DNA of 64,000 nucleotides from Methylocystis sp. KS32 (GTDB taxonomy: Bacteria; Pseudomonadota; Alphaproteobacteria; Rhizobiales; Beijerinckiaceae), in assembly GCA_002862095.1 (NCBI GenBank), contig PHSQ01000002.1, positions 558,001-622,000 on the forward strand. The letters are read 5' to 3'. Shown here piece by piece: positions 1 through 9,589 of the stretch. The notes under the pieces were generated by a model. The model did not search any database. It was given only the letters and a program-made list of their open reading frames with translations, and had not been told where the DNA came from. Each line of letters starts with the position of its first letter. Positions within the stretch are counted from its first letter, which is position 1. The translations under genes were made by a program, and so were the position numbers.

Positions 1-20
1 CGAAACCGCCGGCGAATTCG

Positions 21-37
21 TTCGTGACGCAGTAGAA
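21..37. repeat. Terminal inverted repeat of a repeat-A (MITE-like) copy cut by the window edge
   Basis: TTCGTGACGCAGTAGAA is the same terminal sequence that closes the repeat-A copies ending at 11405, 19781 and 42999. The body of this copy lies outside the window. Confidence 0.6.
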
Positions 38-70
38 TTATGCCGCTGGGTTCTTCTTTGCTTTTCCCGA

Positions 71-2431
71 TCAGGCCGCCCGCTTGTGCTGCTCCCAGAC
101 GCGTCGCGCCGGCTCTGGTCTTCCAAACAGCCATCCTTGCGCTCGATCGGCGCCTATCGACTGGATCGCAAGTTTCTGCGCTTGAGACTCAATGCCTTCG
201 ACCACCACGATCAGGTCTATGCGCTTGGCGAGCGCGCAAACCGCCTCCACGACGGCGTACGACGTTGTGTTGAAATTGATATCCCGAGACAATGACTGAT
301 CTATTTTGACAATGTACAGAGGCAAGCGGCTAAGGTTCGAGAGCGAGGAATACCCCGTTCCAAAATCATCAAGAGCAAACCGTATGCCCAATGCTTTGAG
401 ACTCTCGATCGTCCGCAAAGTCGCCTCGAATTCGTCGATGAAGAGACTTTCGGTGATTTCCAACGTCAGTCGTCGTGGGTCGAGGCGGTTGCTGGCCAAG
501 GCGTTCTTGACGCATTCGATCAGCACGTTCGGATTTCTAAATTGAAGCACGGAAACATTGACGCAAACGCTTATGTCTTCTTGCCAGGTGGCTACATCCG
601 CGCAAGCCTGACGGATTGCGAAGCAGCCGATTTGTTCGATGCGCCCTGTCTGCTCGGCGATGGGAATGAATATATTCGGCGGCACGTAGCCTCGAGTGGG
701 GTGAGGCCAGCGCATCAGCGCCTCATAGGAAACCACTTTGCCTGTGGCCAGATCGCAGATGGGTTGATAGTGAAGCTCGAAAGCGCTCTCCGCGGCGGCG
801 GCCGCCAGATCCGTTTCGAGGACTAGGCGCTCCGTAAGCTCAGCAGCCATGCTTTCATCGTAAACCACGGTCACGCCGCGGCCATTCGCCTTGGCTCGAT
901 AGAGCGCTATATCCGCGTGCCGCAGGATGGTTTCCGGCGTCGAACCATGCTCGGGGGCAAAGGCGACGCCAATGCTGGCGCTGATCCTGACCGTGTTATT
1001 TCTCAGACAGAACGGCTCCTTGAGAGCCGCCGCGATCTCCTGGGCAATGTTAACGATCGTCTCTGGATTGTTCATAAGGTGAATTGCGGCGAACTCATCT
1101 CCGGCGAGCCTGCTGATGACGGCTTCGGCGTCTCTCTTGCGGTGCATTCTTTTGGAGACTTCGACGAGCAGTTCATCCCCGACTTCGTGCCCCAAGGTAT
1201 CATTGACTCTCTTGAAGCCATCCAGATCGACATAAAAGACCGCGAAAGACGGCCCTCCCTTGGCGAGCGCCTCGAAGGCGCAGGACAAGCGCTGCCCAAA
1301 CTCGTGCCTGTTCGGCAAACCCGTCAGCGTGTCGAAACGCGCGAGCCTCTCGATCTTCGCCTCCGCGCTCCTTCGCTCGGTCGCATCCTCGGTTAACATA
1401 AGAACACCCCCTTCGACGGCGGGGGTGAAGCTGATAATCAAATTTGATCCCTCGGACGTCACAAGCTCGACTTCCAACGCTCTTCGCTCTGCGAGGCTTT
1501 GGCGACAGGCGCTATAGAGGGATACGGCGTCATTTCGCGAAATCAGATGCGATCGGACAAGGTGGCGCTCGGTTGCAGCGAAGCTTTTGAGAGCGGAAGG
1601 CTCCTTCAAGGAGAACAAAGCATAATGTCGCTCATTCGCGACGGCCAATTGTAGGTTCTCATCAAACATGGCCAACCCATGCAGCATTGTATTTATGGCC
1701 GCATCAAGGGTTAGATTCTGGAGGTGAAGCTTATTTGATAGATTATCTGCGGTCTTATTTGCTTTTATCAACGCAACCAAGTTACGATGAACGCTCATAA
1801 CGACGGATATGTTACCTATTATGAATAATATTCCAGATAAGCCTACGTATATATAAAATATATTATTCGACATAACAAGTGCTAGGCAGAATGGAGACAT
1901 AATCAATATAAGTTGAAGCAGCACGAATTTCGGGCGAGCCGCGTTTCTTGCGACATAAGCCGAGGCCAGCGCAACGTTATAGGCGACGATGGTCAAATGC
2001 GCGGCTGCGCTCGATGTTTCGGCGATTGCAAAATAGCCTGCGGAGCCAAGAATCATACTCATGGCTGTCGCGCCTAGAATGAATTCACGATCCCAGCGCC
2101 GGGTCGTCGCCTGATCGTCGCCCGAGTGGTCTACACTGCGATAACGCACAATGGTGAGAAGTCGCAGCACGCCAATCCAAACAGCTACAACCGAAAGTTT
2201 TACGAAAATCGGATCATTGCTTTCTTGCCAGCAAATAAATGGGAGCAAGCAGCTACAAATAATGCTCATTATTATCGATGACGGAGAAGAAAACAGAAAC
2301 GCTACTAAGTTTCTATAGCTAAGAACATCTCGTGCCGAGACCCCATCTCCCCGAATTAGGACATCAATGCGATCACATAGCGAACCAAAGCCAGAACTCA
2401 GCGTCGCAGGATCGGAGTTGACATTACGCAT
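71..2431 (-). CDS. Membrane-anchored PAS-GGDEF-EAL protein (cyclic-di-GMP synthesis/turnover)
   Basis: A hydrophobic N-terminal part with several membrane segments (about the first 220 residues) is followed by a PAS-like region, a GGDEF domain and an EAL domain. The diguanylate cyclase signature reads AGDEF, and I see no RxxD inhibitory site at the usual spacing. The EAL domain keeps YEALMRW, EITES, DDFGTGYSS, KIDQS and VEGIE, so phosphodiesterase activity is plausible. It would set cyclic-di-GMP levels from the inner membrane. I chose the ATG at 2431 (786 residues). A TTG at 2614 would add 61 residues and overlap the stop of the upstream RpfF-like gene, which would couple the two genes; neither start has a strong ribosome binding site. 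The neighbour suggests control by, or response to, a fatty-acid signal; that is inference. Confidence 0.85.
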   Translation of the reverse strand: MRNVNSDPATLSSGFGSLCDRIDVLIRGDGVSARDVLSYRNLVAFLFSSPSSIIMSIICSCLLPFICWQESNDPIFVKLSVVAVWIGVLRLLTIVRYRSVDHSGDDQATTRRWDREFILGATAMSMILGSAGYFAIAETSSAAAHLTIVAYNVALASAYVARNAARPKFVLLQLILIMSPFCLALVMSNNIFYIYVGLSGILFIIGNISVVMSVHRNLVALIKANKTADNLSNKLHLQNLTLDAAINTMLHGLAMFDENLQLAVANERHYALFSLKEPSALKSFAATERHLVRSHLISRNDAVSLYSACRQSLAERRALEVELVTSEGSNLIISFTPAVEGGVLMLTEDATERRSAEAKIERLARFDTLTGLPNRHEFGQRLSCAFEALAKGGPSFAVFYVDLDGFKRVNDTLGHEVGDELLVEVSKRMHRKRDAEAVISRLAGDEFAAIHLMNNPETIVNIAQEIAAALKEPFCLRNNTVRISASIGVAFAPEHGSTPETILRHADIALYRAKANGRGVTVVYDESMAAELTERLVLETDLAAAAAESAFELHYQPICDLATGKVVSYEALMRWPHPTRGYVPPNIFIPIAEQTGRIEQIGCFAIRQACADVATWQEDISVCVNVSVLQFRNPNVLIECVKNALASNRLDPRRLTLEITESLFIDEFEATLRTIESLKALGIRFALDDFGTGYSSLSNLSRLPLYIVKIDQSLSRDINFNTTSYAVVEAVCALAKRIDLIVVVEGIESQAQKLAIQSIGADRAQGWLFGRPEPARRVWEQHKRAA

Positions 2432-2610
2432 TATTAAGCCATCGCCGCAGGGAACAGGACGTTCGGCAGCGACGCTAACGGCTAAAAGTAAAGACGCCGT
2501 AACCCGAAAGGCGTAGAAACTTCGGAATTTTTCGAGCTTCGCGCGCCGAGAGGGGCTTTTCGAGGATGAGAAGCCGACGCCGGAGCAGTCGCTCCGGCGT
2601 CTGAAAAAAC

Positions 2611-3690
2611 TCAATACGCGGCCGCCGCCCCCTCAGAAGCTCGAGCCGTCGCGAAGGTAAATTGCAATATGCGTTCTTGCGCCTGAGCCAATCTTTGAAG
2701 CCTTGAAATCTGCATGGGATTGAGACGCATCATGCTATCTGTCCACATCTGAGCGAGCGGTTTCAAATCTTCCTCAAAATTTCCCGCCGCGCGATGGAAG
2801 GCCACATACAGAGAAAGGCGGGCGGAATGCATCGGCAATGTTTCAGCGGCATAATTCCTTATCCAGTTGTTACCCTCTCCAGCCGAGACGACAGCATCCA
2901 AGGCGCCCATGGCTTCGAACTGCTCCGCTGTGAATTCTTTTGCGGAGGTGAGAATTTTTTTCGCCGCTCTTTGCCCTACGCGCCGGGTCAAAACCCCTAC
3001 CGCGGTAATCGGAAAATGATTGAATTTCACCTCCGGATAGCTAAACGTGCTCTGTGACTCCGCGACGACTAAATTGCAGGAACAAGGCGCGTCTATGCCG
3101 CCACCGAAAGCTTTACCCTGAACGACAGCCAGCGAGATCGCGGCGCCGCGCAGGCTGGATGCGCTCCAGCAAACAGCCTCCACCGAGGCGCGAGCGTATT
3201 CACTGAGGGCCGCGCGATCCCCCCGAGCCAAACAATCGAGGTAAAAGTCCAAGTCTCCGCCGAGCGTAAGAATAGGACCTTCGCCGCACAGCACCACGTA
3301 ACGCACCGGCGATGAAGCATAATTCTCGGGGGCGCCCCACAGCCGCCAAATCGCCCTCTGAGCTGCATTCAGGCTTTGAAGCAGGTCATAGGTGAAGACC
3401 GGCTTCGGCTGTGGACAAAGCTTCAGCCAAACGGTCTTGATGGCCGGCTCATAAGTGACTTTGAGCTGTGGAAGCACGCCAGCTTCGTGCAGGATCATGC
3501 CAACCACTTCATCGCCATCAAAATTTTCCCCACCCTTTAACCTGGGTAGGCTTTCGCCAGAAACCGAAGTCATCATCAACCTCGCCGTTGTGAATTCAGG
3601 ACCGCCAACCACGGGTCGAGGATAATCATGCTTAAATTTTTGTAAATGCCGATCGAGCGGGCTTTCGCGCGTCGAGGGCGTGTTAACCAT
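2611..3690 (-). CDS. Crotonase-fold protein resembling DSF synthase RpfF
   Basis: The middle of the protein has the crotonase fold: an LTLGGDLDFY oxyanion-loop segment, then AVVQGKAFGGGIDAP, then YPEVKFNHFP. The GGDL, GGG and PE-x-x-FN-x-FP pattern matches RpfF, which makes cis-2-unsaturated fatty-acid signals from acyl-ACP, better than ordinary enoyl-CoA hydratases. RpfF has two catalytic glutamates (Glu141 and Glu161 in Xanthomonas). The second is present in YPEVKF; the first is Asp here (GGGIDA instead of GGGFEA). The start is the ATG at 3690 (359 residues); a TTG at 3759 adds 23 residues. Both versions are longer than the roughly 290 residues of RpfF, with extra N- and C-terminal sequence. 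The gene precedes a GGDEF-EAL gene on the same strand, recalling RpfF with RpfR in Burkholderia. An acyl-CoA hydratase of other specificity is the alternative. Confidence 0.7.
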   Translation of the reverse strand: MVNTPSTRESPLDRHLQKFKHDYPRPVVGGPEFTTARLMMTSVSGESLPRLKGGENFDGDEVVGMILHEAGVLPQLKVTYEPAIKTVWLKLCPQPKPVFTYDLLQSLNAAQRAIWRLWGAPENYASSPVRYVVLCGEGPILTLGGDLDFYLDCLARGDRAALSEYARASVEAVCWSASSLRGAAISLAVVQGKAFGGGIDAPCSCNLVVAESQSTFSYPEVKFNHFPITAVGVLTRRVGQRAAKKILTSAKEFTAEQFEAMGALDAVVSAGEGNNWIRNYAAETLPMHSARLSLYVAFHRAAGNFEEDLKPLAQMWTDSMMRLNPMQISRLQRLAQAQERILQFTFATARASEGAAAAY

Positions 3691-3951
3691 AGACTTTGCA
3701 GCTTTAATTTCGTGACTTTCGCAGCGACGGGGACTTGCCGCCGCGGTTCGCCCGACCAAAAAATCGGCGTCAAATCAGATTGTTGCCAAATACGCCAACC
3801 TTACCAACGACTTGATGTCTTCATTGGCGGCGCCGAGGTAATATCGCGTTAAGCAGCCTGCAATTAACCTTAACGCCACGGCTGCGGCCATAGGTCGCCT
3901 CTGTGTCGAAAGATGCGGGAAGGGCGTGCTCCCTCCCCGCTGAAAACACCA

Positions 3952-5886
3952 TTAATGCAATGGCTTGAGATCCGGCGGAGTAGCTTCCGCAATGAGAGCG
4001 GCGAGAGCTTCGTCCAACGCCATCGAGGTCTGCGCCTGCGAACCCAGGCGACGAATCGATATGGTCCGCTCGGCCGCCTCCTTCTTGCCCGCGACCAGCA
4101 GCACTGGAATTTTCGCCAGGGAATGCTCGCGCACTTTGTAAGTAATTTTCTCGTTGCGAAGGTCCAACTCCACAAGCAGTCCGAGTTTACGCGCGGCGCT
4201 CGCGATTTCGAGTGCGTAGTCGTCCGCCTCCTGCGTTATGGTGCAAACCGCGATTTGCAGGGGCGAAAGCCATAAGGGCAGATGGCCGGCATAGTGCTCG
4301 ACGAGGATGCCGGTAAAGCGCTCCAGCGACCCGAACATGGCCCTGTGAACCATCACCGGCGTCTTCTTTTCCGAGTCCGCGCCGATGTAGAACGCCCCGA
4401 AACGCGACGGCAGGTTGAAATCCACCTGCGTCGTGCCGCATTGCCATTCGCGGCCGATGGCGTCGCGCAATGTGTATTCGAGCTTGGGGCCATAGAACGC
4501 GCCCTCCCCCGGCTGCACCGAGGTTTTCAATCCGCGCCGCGCCAATTCGTCGAGAACCTTTTGCAAGGCGGCTTCCGCTTTGTCCCAGGCCTCGTCGGAG
4601 CCAACGCGCTTTTCGGGCCGCGTCGAGAGTTTCACCACCACGTCGCTAAAGCCGAAATCGCCGTAGATCGACAGGATCATGTCGTTGATCTTCAGCGCCT
4701 CGTCCATGATCTGGTCTTCGGAGCAAAAAATATGCGCGTCGTCCTGAGTAAAGGCGCGCACGCGCATCATGCCGTGCAGCGCGCCCGAGGGCTCATAGCG
4801 ATGCACGACGCCGAATTCGGCGATGCGCACGGGCAGGTCGCGATAGGACTTCAGCCCATTCTTGAAGATCAGCACATGACCCGGACAATTCATCGGCTTT
4901 AGCGCGAAGACGCGCTCGTCCTCGGTCTTGGTGAGAAACATATTCTCGCGATAGGTCTGCCAATGGCCCGAGGTTTCCCATAGCGCGCGGTCCAGCACCT
5001 GAGGCGTGTTCACCTCGTTATAGTGAAGCGCCTGGCGTCTGCGCATATAGGCGACGAGTTTCTGGAACAGGGTCCAGCCTTTCGCGTGCCAGAATATCGC
5101 GCCGGGGCCTTCCTCCTGAAAATGGAACAGGTCCATTTCGCGCCCGAGGCGACGGTGGTCGCGGCGCTCCGCTTCTTCGAGTTGGTGCAAATAGGCGTCG
5201 AGATCTTCCTGCCTGGCGAAAGCGGTTCCGTATATGCGCGACAACATTGGCTTGGTGTGATCGCCGCGCCAATAAGCGCCCGCCACCTTCATTAATTTGA
5301 AAGCGCCGCCGATCTTGGCGGTGGAAGGCATATGGGGGCCGCGGCACAGATCGAGCCAATGGCCCTGTTTGTAGATGTTCAGGTTTTCGCCTGCGGGAAT
5401 CGCCTCGATCAGTTCGCCCTTGAAGGACTCGCCCTTGGCGTGGAAAAAGGCGGTCGCCTGCTCGCGGGTCCAGACTTCCTTAACGATCGGCTCGTCGCGC
5501 GCGACGATCTCGCGCATTTTCTTTTCGATCGCCGGAAGATCGTCCGGGGTGAATGGCGTCTCCCGATAAAAATCGTAATAGAATCCGTTTTCTATCACCG
5601 GACCGATCGTGACCTGGGCGCCGGGGAAAAGCTCCTGCACCGCCTCGGCCAGAACATGGGCGGCGTCGTGCCGGATCAGTTCCAGAGCGCGAGGGTCTTC
5701 GCGGCTCACGAATTCGATTTTGGCGTCGCGGTCGAGGCGGCTGGCAAGATCGCTCAGGCTCCCGTCGATGGTCATGGCGACGCTGCGCTTGGCCAGCGAT
5801 GGCGAGATGTTCTTGGCGATGTCGAGGCCGGTCACGCCGGGCTCGAACTGACGGGAGGCTCCGTCGGGGAAAGTGACTGAGATCAT
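3952..5886 (-). CDS. thrS: Threonyl-tRNA synthetase
   Basis: At 644 residues it has the usual bacterial ThrRS length. It charges tRNA-Thr with threonine in the cytoplasm. An N-terminal TGS domain ([13 protein letters not shown]) is followed by the editing domain with the HxxxH-type metal site ([11 protein letters not shown]), then the class II catalytic core with [12 protein letters not shown] and [12 protein letters not shown], and a C-terminal anticodon-binding domain starting near [12 protein letters not shown]. The ATG start is preceded by AGGAG about eight bases upstream. It stands alone on this strand: the upstream 330 bases hold a repeat-B copy, and I see no T-box or leader peptide. 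Confidence 0.97.
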   Translation of the reverse strand: MISVTFPDGASRQFEPGVTGLDIAKNISPSLAKRSVAMTIDGSLSDLASRLDRDAKIEFVSREDPRALELIRHDAAHVLAEAVQELFPGAQVTIGPVIENGFYYDFYRETPFTPDDLPAIEKKMREIVARDEPIVKEVWTREQATAFFHAKGESFKGELIEAIPAGENLNIYKQGHWLDLCRGPHMPSTAKIGGAFKLMKVAGAYWRGDHTKPMLSRIYGTAFARQEDLDAYLHQLEEAERRDHRRLGREMDLFHFQEEGPGAIFWHAKGWTLFQKLVAYMRRRQALHYNEVNTPQVLDRALWETSGHWQTYRENMFLTKTEDERVFALKPMNCPGHVLIFKNGLKSYRDLPVRIAEFGVVHRYEPSGALHGMMRVRAFTQDDAHIFCSEDQIMDEALKINDMILSIYGDFGFSDVVVKLSTRPEKRVGSDEAWDKAEAALQKVLDELARRGLKTSVQPGEGAFYGPKLEYTLRDAIGREWQCGTTQVDFNLPSRFGAFYIGADSEKKTPVMVHRAMFGSLERFTGILVEHYAGHLPLWLSPLQIAVCTITQEADDYALEIASAARKLGLLVELDLRNEKITYKVREHSLAKIPVLLVAGKKEAAERTISIRRLGSQAQTSMALDEALAALIAEATPPDLKPLH

Positions 5887-6108
5887 TTTATTACACTCCT
5901 TTGGCGCTCAATCGCCGATGCGAGCCGGCGTAAGTCGCGTGCGATCCGCACGGATGCGGACGGGGTGGGAATAGGGAAGCTGCGGCGCCTTGGCAAGACA
6001 ATCGCTTGAAAAGCCAAAGCTAGGCCATTTGACCAGAATTTCGGTGAACGGCGATCGGTCAGCCTTAAGATGTAGCGGAATTCGGCCGATCGCAGCCACG
6101 GGCGCCTG

Positions 6109-6221
6109 GAGCAAAATCCGAAAAAGTTGATAGACTTTTTCGATTAGATTTTGCTCCAGCTTCTTGAATCTGGGGCGATTTCTTATCGACCAGACGATGC
6201 CGTCTGGTCGGAAAGCGCTCT
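6109..6221 (+). repeat. Repeat B, full copy (double hairpin)
   Basis: The first hairpin is GAGCAAAATCcgaaaaag paired with a cttttt..GATTTTGCTC arm. The second is CCAGACGatgcCGTCTGG. The copy ends GAAAGCGCTCT and touches the TAG stop of the convergent gene at 6220. It is one of at least a dozen copies in the window. Confidence 0.9.
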
Positions 6222-6813
6222 AAACCACGCGTCTTTGCGCAACCCCGGCCGGGCCGCGAGGCGGTTTGTTCGCCTTGCCGCCCCAGATGCCGAAGCACAC
6301 GAAGCTCAGCGCCACAAGCATTGCCGCCGCCGCCAGAAATCGCTCTATCGTCTCGCCGACCGAGAAGAAATATTGGCCGATATATTCCTTGTTTCCGTCC
6401 TCGCTGGTGGCGCGCACCAGCGCGATATAGTCGCCATCCCTGGGAAAACTGTATTCGAAGCTCGCCGTACCGTTGCTGGCGAGATATTTCCTGGCCGGCA
6501 GAGTGAATTCGGTGTTGGCGTCGAGATCGTCGTTCCATTCATGCTGGCCGACATTACGAACGATGCGGATTTCCACCGTCATGCCGCGCAGCTCGGACTG
6601 ATGCGCGTCCAGAATGATGATCGTGCGGCCGGCGTCCGGCACGTGACGGCAAAAGGTCTCGTGCGTCTTCTGCTCCTGAAAGGCGGTGAAGCTCATCTGC
6701 GCTGGTCCGACCGTCAGGACGCAATCGCGCGGCTCCGGAGCTATCCGCGCCGAGGCGCTCGTTGCGAGGCCCGTCGCGGCAAAAAACGCGGCAAAAAGGA
6801 GGCTCCTGCGCAT
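6220..6813 (-). CDS. Exported protein with C-terminal membrane anchor, unknown function
   Basis: This 197-residue protein has an N-terminal signal peptide (RRSLLFAAFFAATGLATSASA). The soluble middle contains two cysteines (RDCVLTVG and ETFCRHVP) and appears rich in beta strands. One membrane helix lies near residues 163-182 (FLAAAAMLVALSFVCFGIWG), followed by a basic tail. The topology is therefore mostly periplasmic, anchored from its C-terminus. I do not recognise the family and infer no function. It stands between thrS and a divergently placed HD-domain gene. Its stop codon lies at the edge of a repeat-B copy. Confidence 0.75.
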   Translation of the reverse strand: MRRSLLFAAFFAATGLATSASARIAPEPRDCVLTVGPAQMSFTAFQEQKTHETFCRHVPDAGRTIIILDAHQSELRGMTVEIRIVRNVGQHEWNDDLDANTEFTLPARKYLASNGTASFEYSFPRDGDYIALVRATSEDGNKEYIGQYFFSVGETIERFLAAAAMLVALSFVCFGIWGGKANKPPRGPAGVAQRRVV

Positions 6814-6987
6814 TGACGTTTCCCAGCCTGTTGCCGCCTCAGCTTACGCAATAAAAAATGAGATTGTGGCCTGCGATTGCATTTGCCAACGCAAAATCTC
6901 GCCAATTGCCCGCCTCCTCTCGCCAATCCCGCCCTTTCCCCCTCCTCTCGCGCCGTCTATTAAGGCGTCGCTGGGGAGGCCCTTCAT

Positions 6988-7596
6988 TTGACCGCACGCA
7001 CAAAATCCGTTCCGCCGCGCGCCTGGCAACGCATGCTCTCGGGACGGCGGCTCGACCTGCTGGACCCGTCGCCGCTCGACGTCGAGATCGAGGACATTGC
7101 GCACGGATTGGCGCGCGTCGCGCGGTGGAACGGCCAAACGCGAGGCGATCATATTTTTTCCGTGGCGCAGCACAGTCTGCTTGTGGAAAAAATCGCCGAG
7201 GCGATCGAGCCCTCGCTTTCCCGCGAGGATCGCCTCTTCATGCTGCTCCATGACGCGCCGGAATATGTGATCGGGGACATGATCTCGCCCTTTAAAGCGG
7301 CGATAGGGGACGCCTACAAGGAGGTCGAGAACCGCATTCTCAACGCCATCCTGCTCCGCTTCGCGCTGCCCCCCACGCCCGCGCCAGAAACCTTGCTGCT
7401 CTGCAAAAAATCCGACCGCGGGGCGGCGTTTTTGGAGGCCACCAAACTTGCCGGCTTTACAGAGCGGGAAGCTAAGCGCATCTTTGGAGCCCCAGCGGGG
7501 TCGCAAGACTTCGCGCAGGAGCTTTCGCCGCTCCCGATCGAAGAAGCGCAAAGGCGTTATCTCGAACGTTTCAGGCGGCTGGAGAGCGGGCGCTAG
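6988..7596 (+). CDS. HD-superfamily phosphohydrolase (YfbR/5'-nucleotidase-like)
   Basis: This 202-residue protein has the HD pattern of small nucleotide phosphohydrolases: an early His in VAQHSLLVEKI, the HD pair in LFMLLHDAPEYVIGD, and a later Asp in CKKSDRGAAFLEATK. Proteins of this type remove phosphate from (deoxy)nucleoside monophosphates in a metal-dependent reaction; the substrate here cannot be read from sequence. The start used is TTG at 6988, because the conserved PPRAWQRMLSGRRLDLLDPSP stretch typical of the alphaproteobacterial members lies directly after it. An ATG at 7033 would cut into that stretch. The stop codon TAG lies inside the CTAG that begins a repeat-B copy. Confidence 0.8.
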   Translation: MTARTKSVPPRAWQRMLSGRRLDLLDPSPLDVEIEDIAHGLARVARWNGQTRGDHIFSVAQHSLLVEKIAEAIEPSLSREDRLFMLLHDAPEYVIGDMISPFKAAIGDAYKEVENRILNAILLRFALPPTPAPETLLLCKKSDRGAAFLEATKLAGFTEREAKRIFGAPAGSQDFAQELSPLPIEEAQRRYLERFRRLESGR

Positions 7597-7705
7597 AGCG
7601 CTTTCCGACCAGACGGAATGGTCTGGTCGGAAAGCGCTCCAGATTCAAAAAGCTGGAGCAAAATCTAATCGAAAAAGTCTAACAACTCTTTCGGATTTCG
7701 CTCTA
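7595..7705 (-). repeat. Repeat B, full copy, reverse orientation
   Basis: It begins with AGAGCGCTTTCCGACCAGACGG directly on the TAG stop of the HD gene and ends with ...GATTTCGCTCTAG. One base inside the second hairpin loop region differs from the common form (ggaatGgtc). Confidence 0.9.
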
Positions 7706-7769
7706 GCGAGGCGCGGGGAGCCAGTGGGGAGCGATAGCGCCGGCCTCACGAGAAGCCTTTTGGTGAGCA

Positions 7770-8348
7770 ATGCGGATGAAAACAGGTTGGCTCTATGTCT
7801 GCCCCTTACGGCGGGTGGTGGATACGGTGAGAACGACCGGCGCTCGTTCGCTGGTGACGATCCTGACCGCCGGCGCCTCTTCGGTTCGGCCTTGCGAGAT
7901 CGTGCCTCCGCGCCATTTGCGCCTGTCCGTCTCGGACATCGACGCGCCGCTCGACGGTCATATTCTGGCCGGCGTGGGGCATGTAGAAAGCCTGCTGGCG
8001 TTTTTGCGGGACTGGGATCGGGAGCAACCGCTCGTCATCCATTGCTACGCCGGCGTGAGCCGGTCTCCCGCGGCGGCGTTTATCGGCGCCTGCGCTCTGG
8101 AGCCGAGCCGTTCCGAGATGGAAATCGCCCAGAGCCTGCGCCAGGCCTCCCCCACTGCCACGCCAAATCGGCGGCTGGTCGAACTGGCCGACCGGTTGCT
8201 CGACCGGCGGGGCCGCATGGTCGAGGCGGTGACGGCGATCGGGCGCGGCGTGGATTGCTGCGAGGGCGCGCCTTTCGCGATGGCGCTTGGCCAGGCCGCG
8301 CCGCGTTCGGACCGGATCGCTCAAACGCTAAAACATGATCAATTATAA
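7770..8348 (+). CDS. Tyrosine/dual-specificity phosphatase-like protein
   Basis: This 192-residue cytoplasmic protein contains the cysteine-phosphatase P-loop HCYAGVSRS (Cys-x5-Arg-Ser) near residues 90-98. An upstream SVSDIDAPLDG segment could supply the general-acid Asp. This architecture hydrolyses phosphotyrosine or other phosphomonoesters. The physiological substrate is unknown. The ATG at 7770 has no strong ribosome binding site. The gene lies between the HD hydrolase and the NrtR-like regulator on the same strand, and its 3' end overlaps the next reading frame by 14 bases, so co-expression with that gene is likely. Confidence 0.8.
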   Translation: MRMKTGWLYVCPLRRVVDTVRTTGARSLVTILTAGASSVRPCEIVPPRHLRLSVSDIDAPLDGHILAGVGHVESLLAFLRDWDREQPLVIHCYAGVSRSPAAAFIGACALEPSRSEMEIAQSLRQASPTATPNRRLVELADRLLDRRGRMVEAVTAIGRGVDCCEGAPFAMALGQAAPRSDRIAQTLKHDQL

Positions 8349-9525
8349 AATATTTGGAGCGCGACCATCCGCCGGACGGAATCCGCCGAGCAATAGGGAA
8401 TCCCGCCAGGTCAAAAAGTTGTGGCGAATTGTCATCGAAAATGACTATCCCCTTATTTCTAGAATTCGCGCCAGTGGGCGCATTCCGATAGAAAGCCTTG
8501 CCTGCAGCGGAATTTCATGGATTCCAAGCGTCGTGAGCCTTGCAGAAAAACATTCCTCGTCGCGCCCCGGGCTGCCGCTCGCCATCGGCCTCACCGCGGC
8601 GATTGTCGCCGCGCATGACGACGAACCTCTCATCCTGACCGTCCCCGGCTCTCCGGATGCGCTGGCGTCGTTGCCTTCCGGCGAATTCGACCCGCTGCGG
8701 CATCGCACTTTCGAAATCGCCCTGCGCGATTTCGTGGCCCGACAGACCGGCGCGCCGCTCGGCTATGTCGAGCAGCTTTACACTTTCGGAGATCGCGGAC
8801 GCCACGCCCGACTTGGCGATCGCGACCCTCATATCGTCTCGGTCGGCTATCTCGCTTTGACGCGCCTCGTCGATGAACGATCGGCGCGAATCGGCGGCTA
8901 TAGACCCTGGTATTCTTTTTTCCCGTGGGAAGATCATCGCGAGGGACGCCCGGAAATAATCGAGAAGACGATTTTTCCCGAGCTGCGCAAATGGGTGGAA
9001 GAAGCTCCAAATGAATTTTCTTCCTCCGGTCTGACGCGCGGCGAAAGATTCAATCTTCTGTTCAAGCCCCAAGCCCGCGATTTCAACGAAGAGAATGTGC
9101 TGGAGCGCTACGAGCTCCTTTACGAAGCCGGCCTGGTCGAAGAAGCCCTGCGCGATGGTCGCGAAGCTGCCAAACGCAGAAAAAATCTCGCGCCGTTGGG
9201 GCTCGCCATGCGGCATGACCACCGCCGGATCATGGCGACAGCAATGGGTCGTCTGCGCGCCAAAATGAAATATCGTCCGGTCATTTTTGAATTGATGCCG
9301 GCGCTCTTCACCCTGACGGAATTACAACGAACCGTCGAGGCGATTTCCGGCCGCCATCTGCACAAGCAAAATTTTCGGCGTCTGGTCGAGGGTTCGGCGA
9401 TCGTCGAGCCGACCGGAGAAATGTCGCTGAATACGGGGGGGCGCCCGGCGGCCCTGTTCAGGTTCCGCCGCGAAGTGCTGCAAGAGCGGCCGGCTCCGGG
9501 ACTGCGTGTTGGCGTCGGCGGTTGA
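8335..9525 (+). CDS. NrtR-like NUDIX-related transcriptional regulator of NAD metabolism
   Basis: A degenerate NUDIX-type domain (PLAIGLTAAIVAAHDDEPLILTV and onward) is followed by a C-terminal winged-helix region (PALFTLTELQRTVEAISG, then HLHKQNFRRLVE), the arrangement of NrtR repressors that sense ADP-ribose and control NAD genes. No intact NUDIX box GX5EX7REUXEEXGU is visible, so hydrolase activity is unlikely. The longest frame starts at ATG 8335 (396 residues), which is longer than usual and overlaps the previous gene. A GTG at 8533 would give about 330 residues starting just before the conserved domain and is a serious alternative. The closely packed phosphatase and HD nucleotidase genes may belong to the same nucleotide-related cluster. 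Confidence 0.7.
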   Translation: MINYKIFGARPSAGRNPPSNRESRQVKKLWRIVIENDYPLISRIRASGRIPIESLACSGISWIPSVVSLAEKHSSSRPGLPLAIGLTAAIVAAHDDEPLILTVPGSPDALASLPSGEFDPLRHRTFEIALRDFVARQTGAPLGYVEQLYTFGDRGRHARLGDRDPHIVSVGYLALTRLVDERSARIGGYRPWYSFFPWEDHREGRPEIIEKTIFPELRKWVEEAPNEFSSSGLTRGERFNLLFKPQARDFNEENVLERYELLYEAGLVEEALRDGREAAKRRKNLAPLGLAMRHDHRRIMATAMGRLRAKMKYRPVIFELMPALFTLTELQRTVEAISGRHLHKQNFRRLVEGSAIVEPTGEMSLNTGGRPAALFRFRREVLQERPAPGLRVGVGG

Positions 9526-9589
9526 CCGTTTAACGAATATGGCGGCCAAAGCCGCGTCGTCGCCTCGAAAATCCCGATTTCCAAAGATA

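Noticed and set aside
1069..1299. Short minus-strand frames inside the GGDEF-EAL gene
   Set aside because: Shadows in other frames of a well-supported gene.
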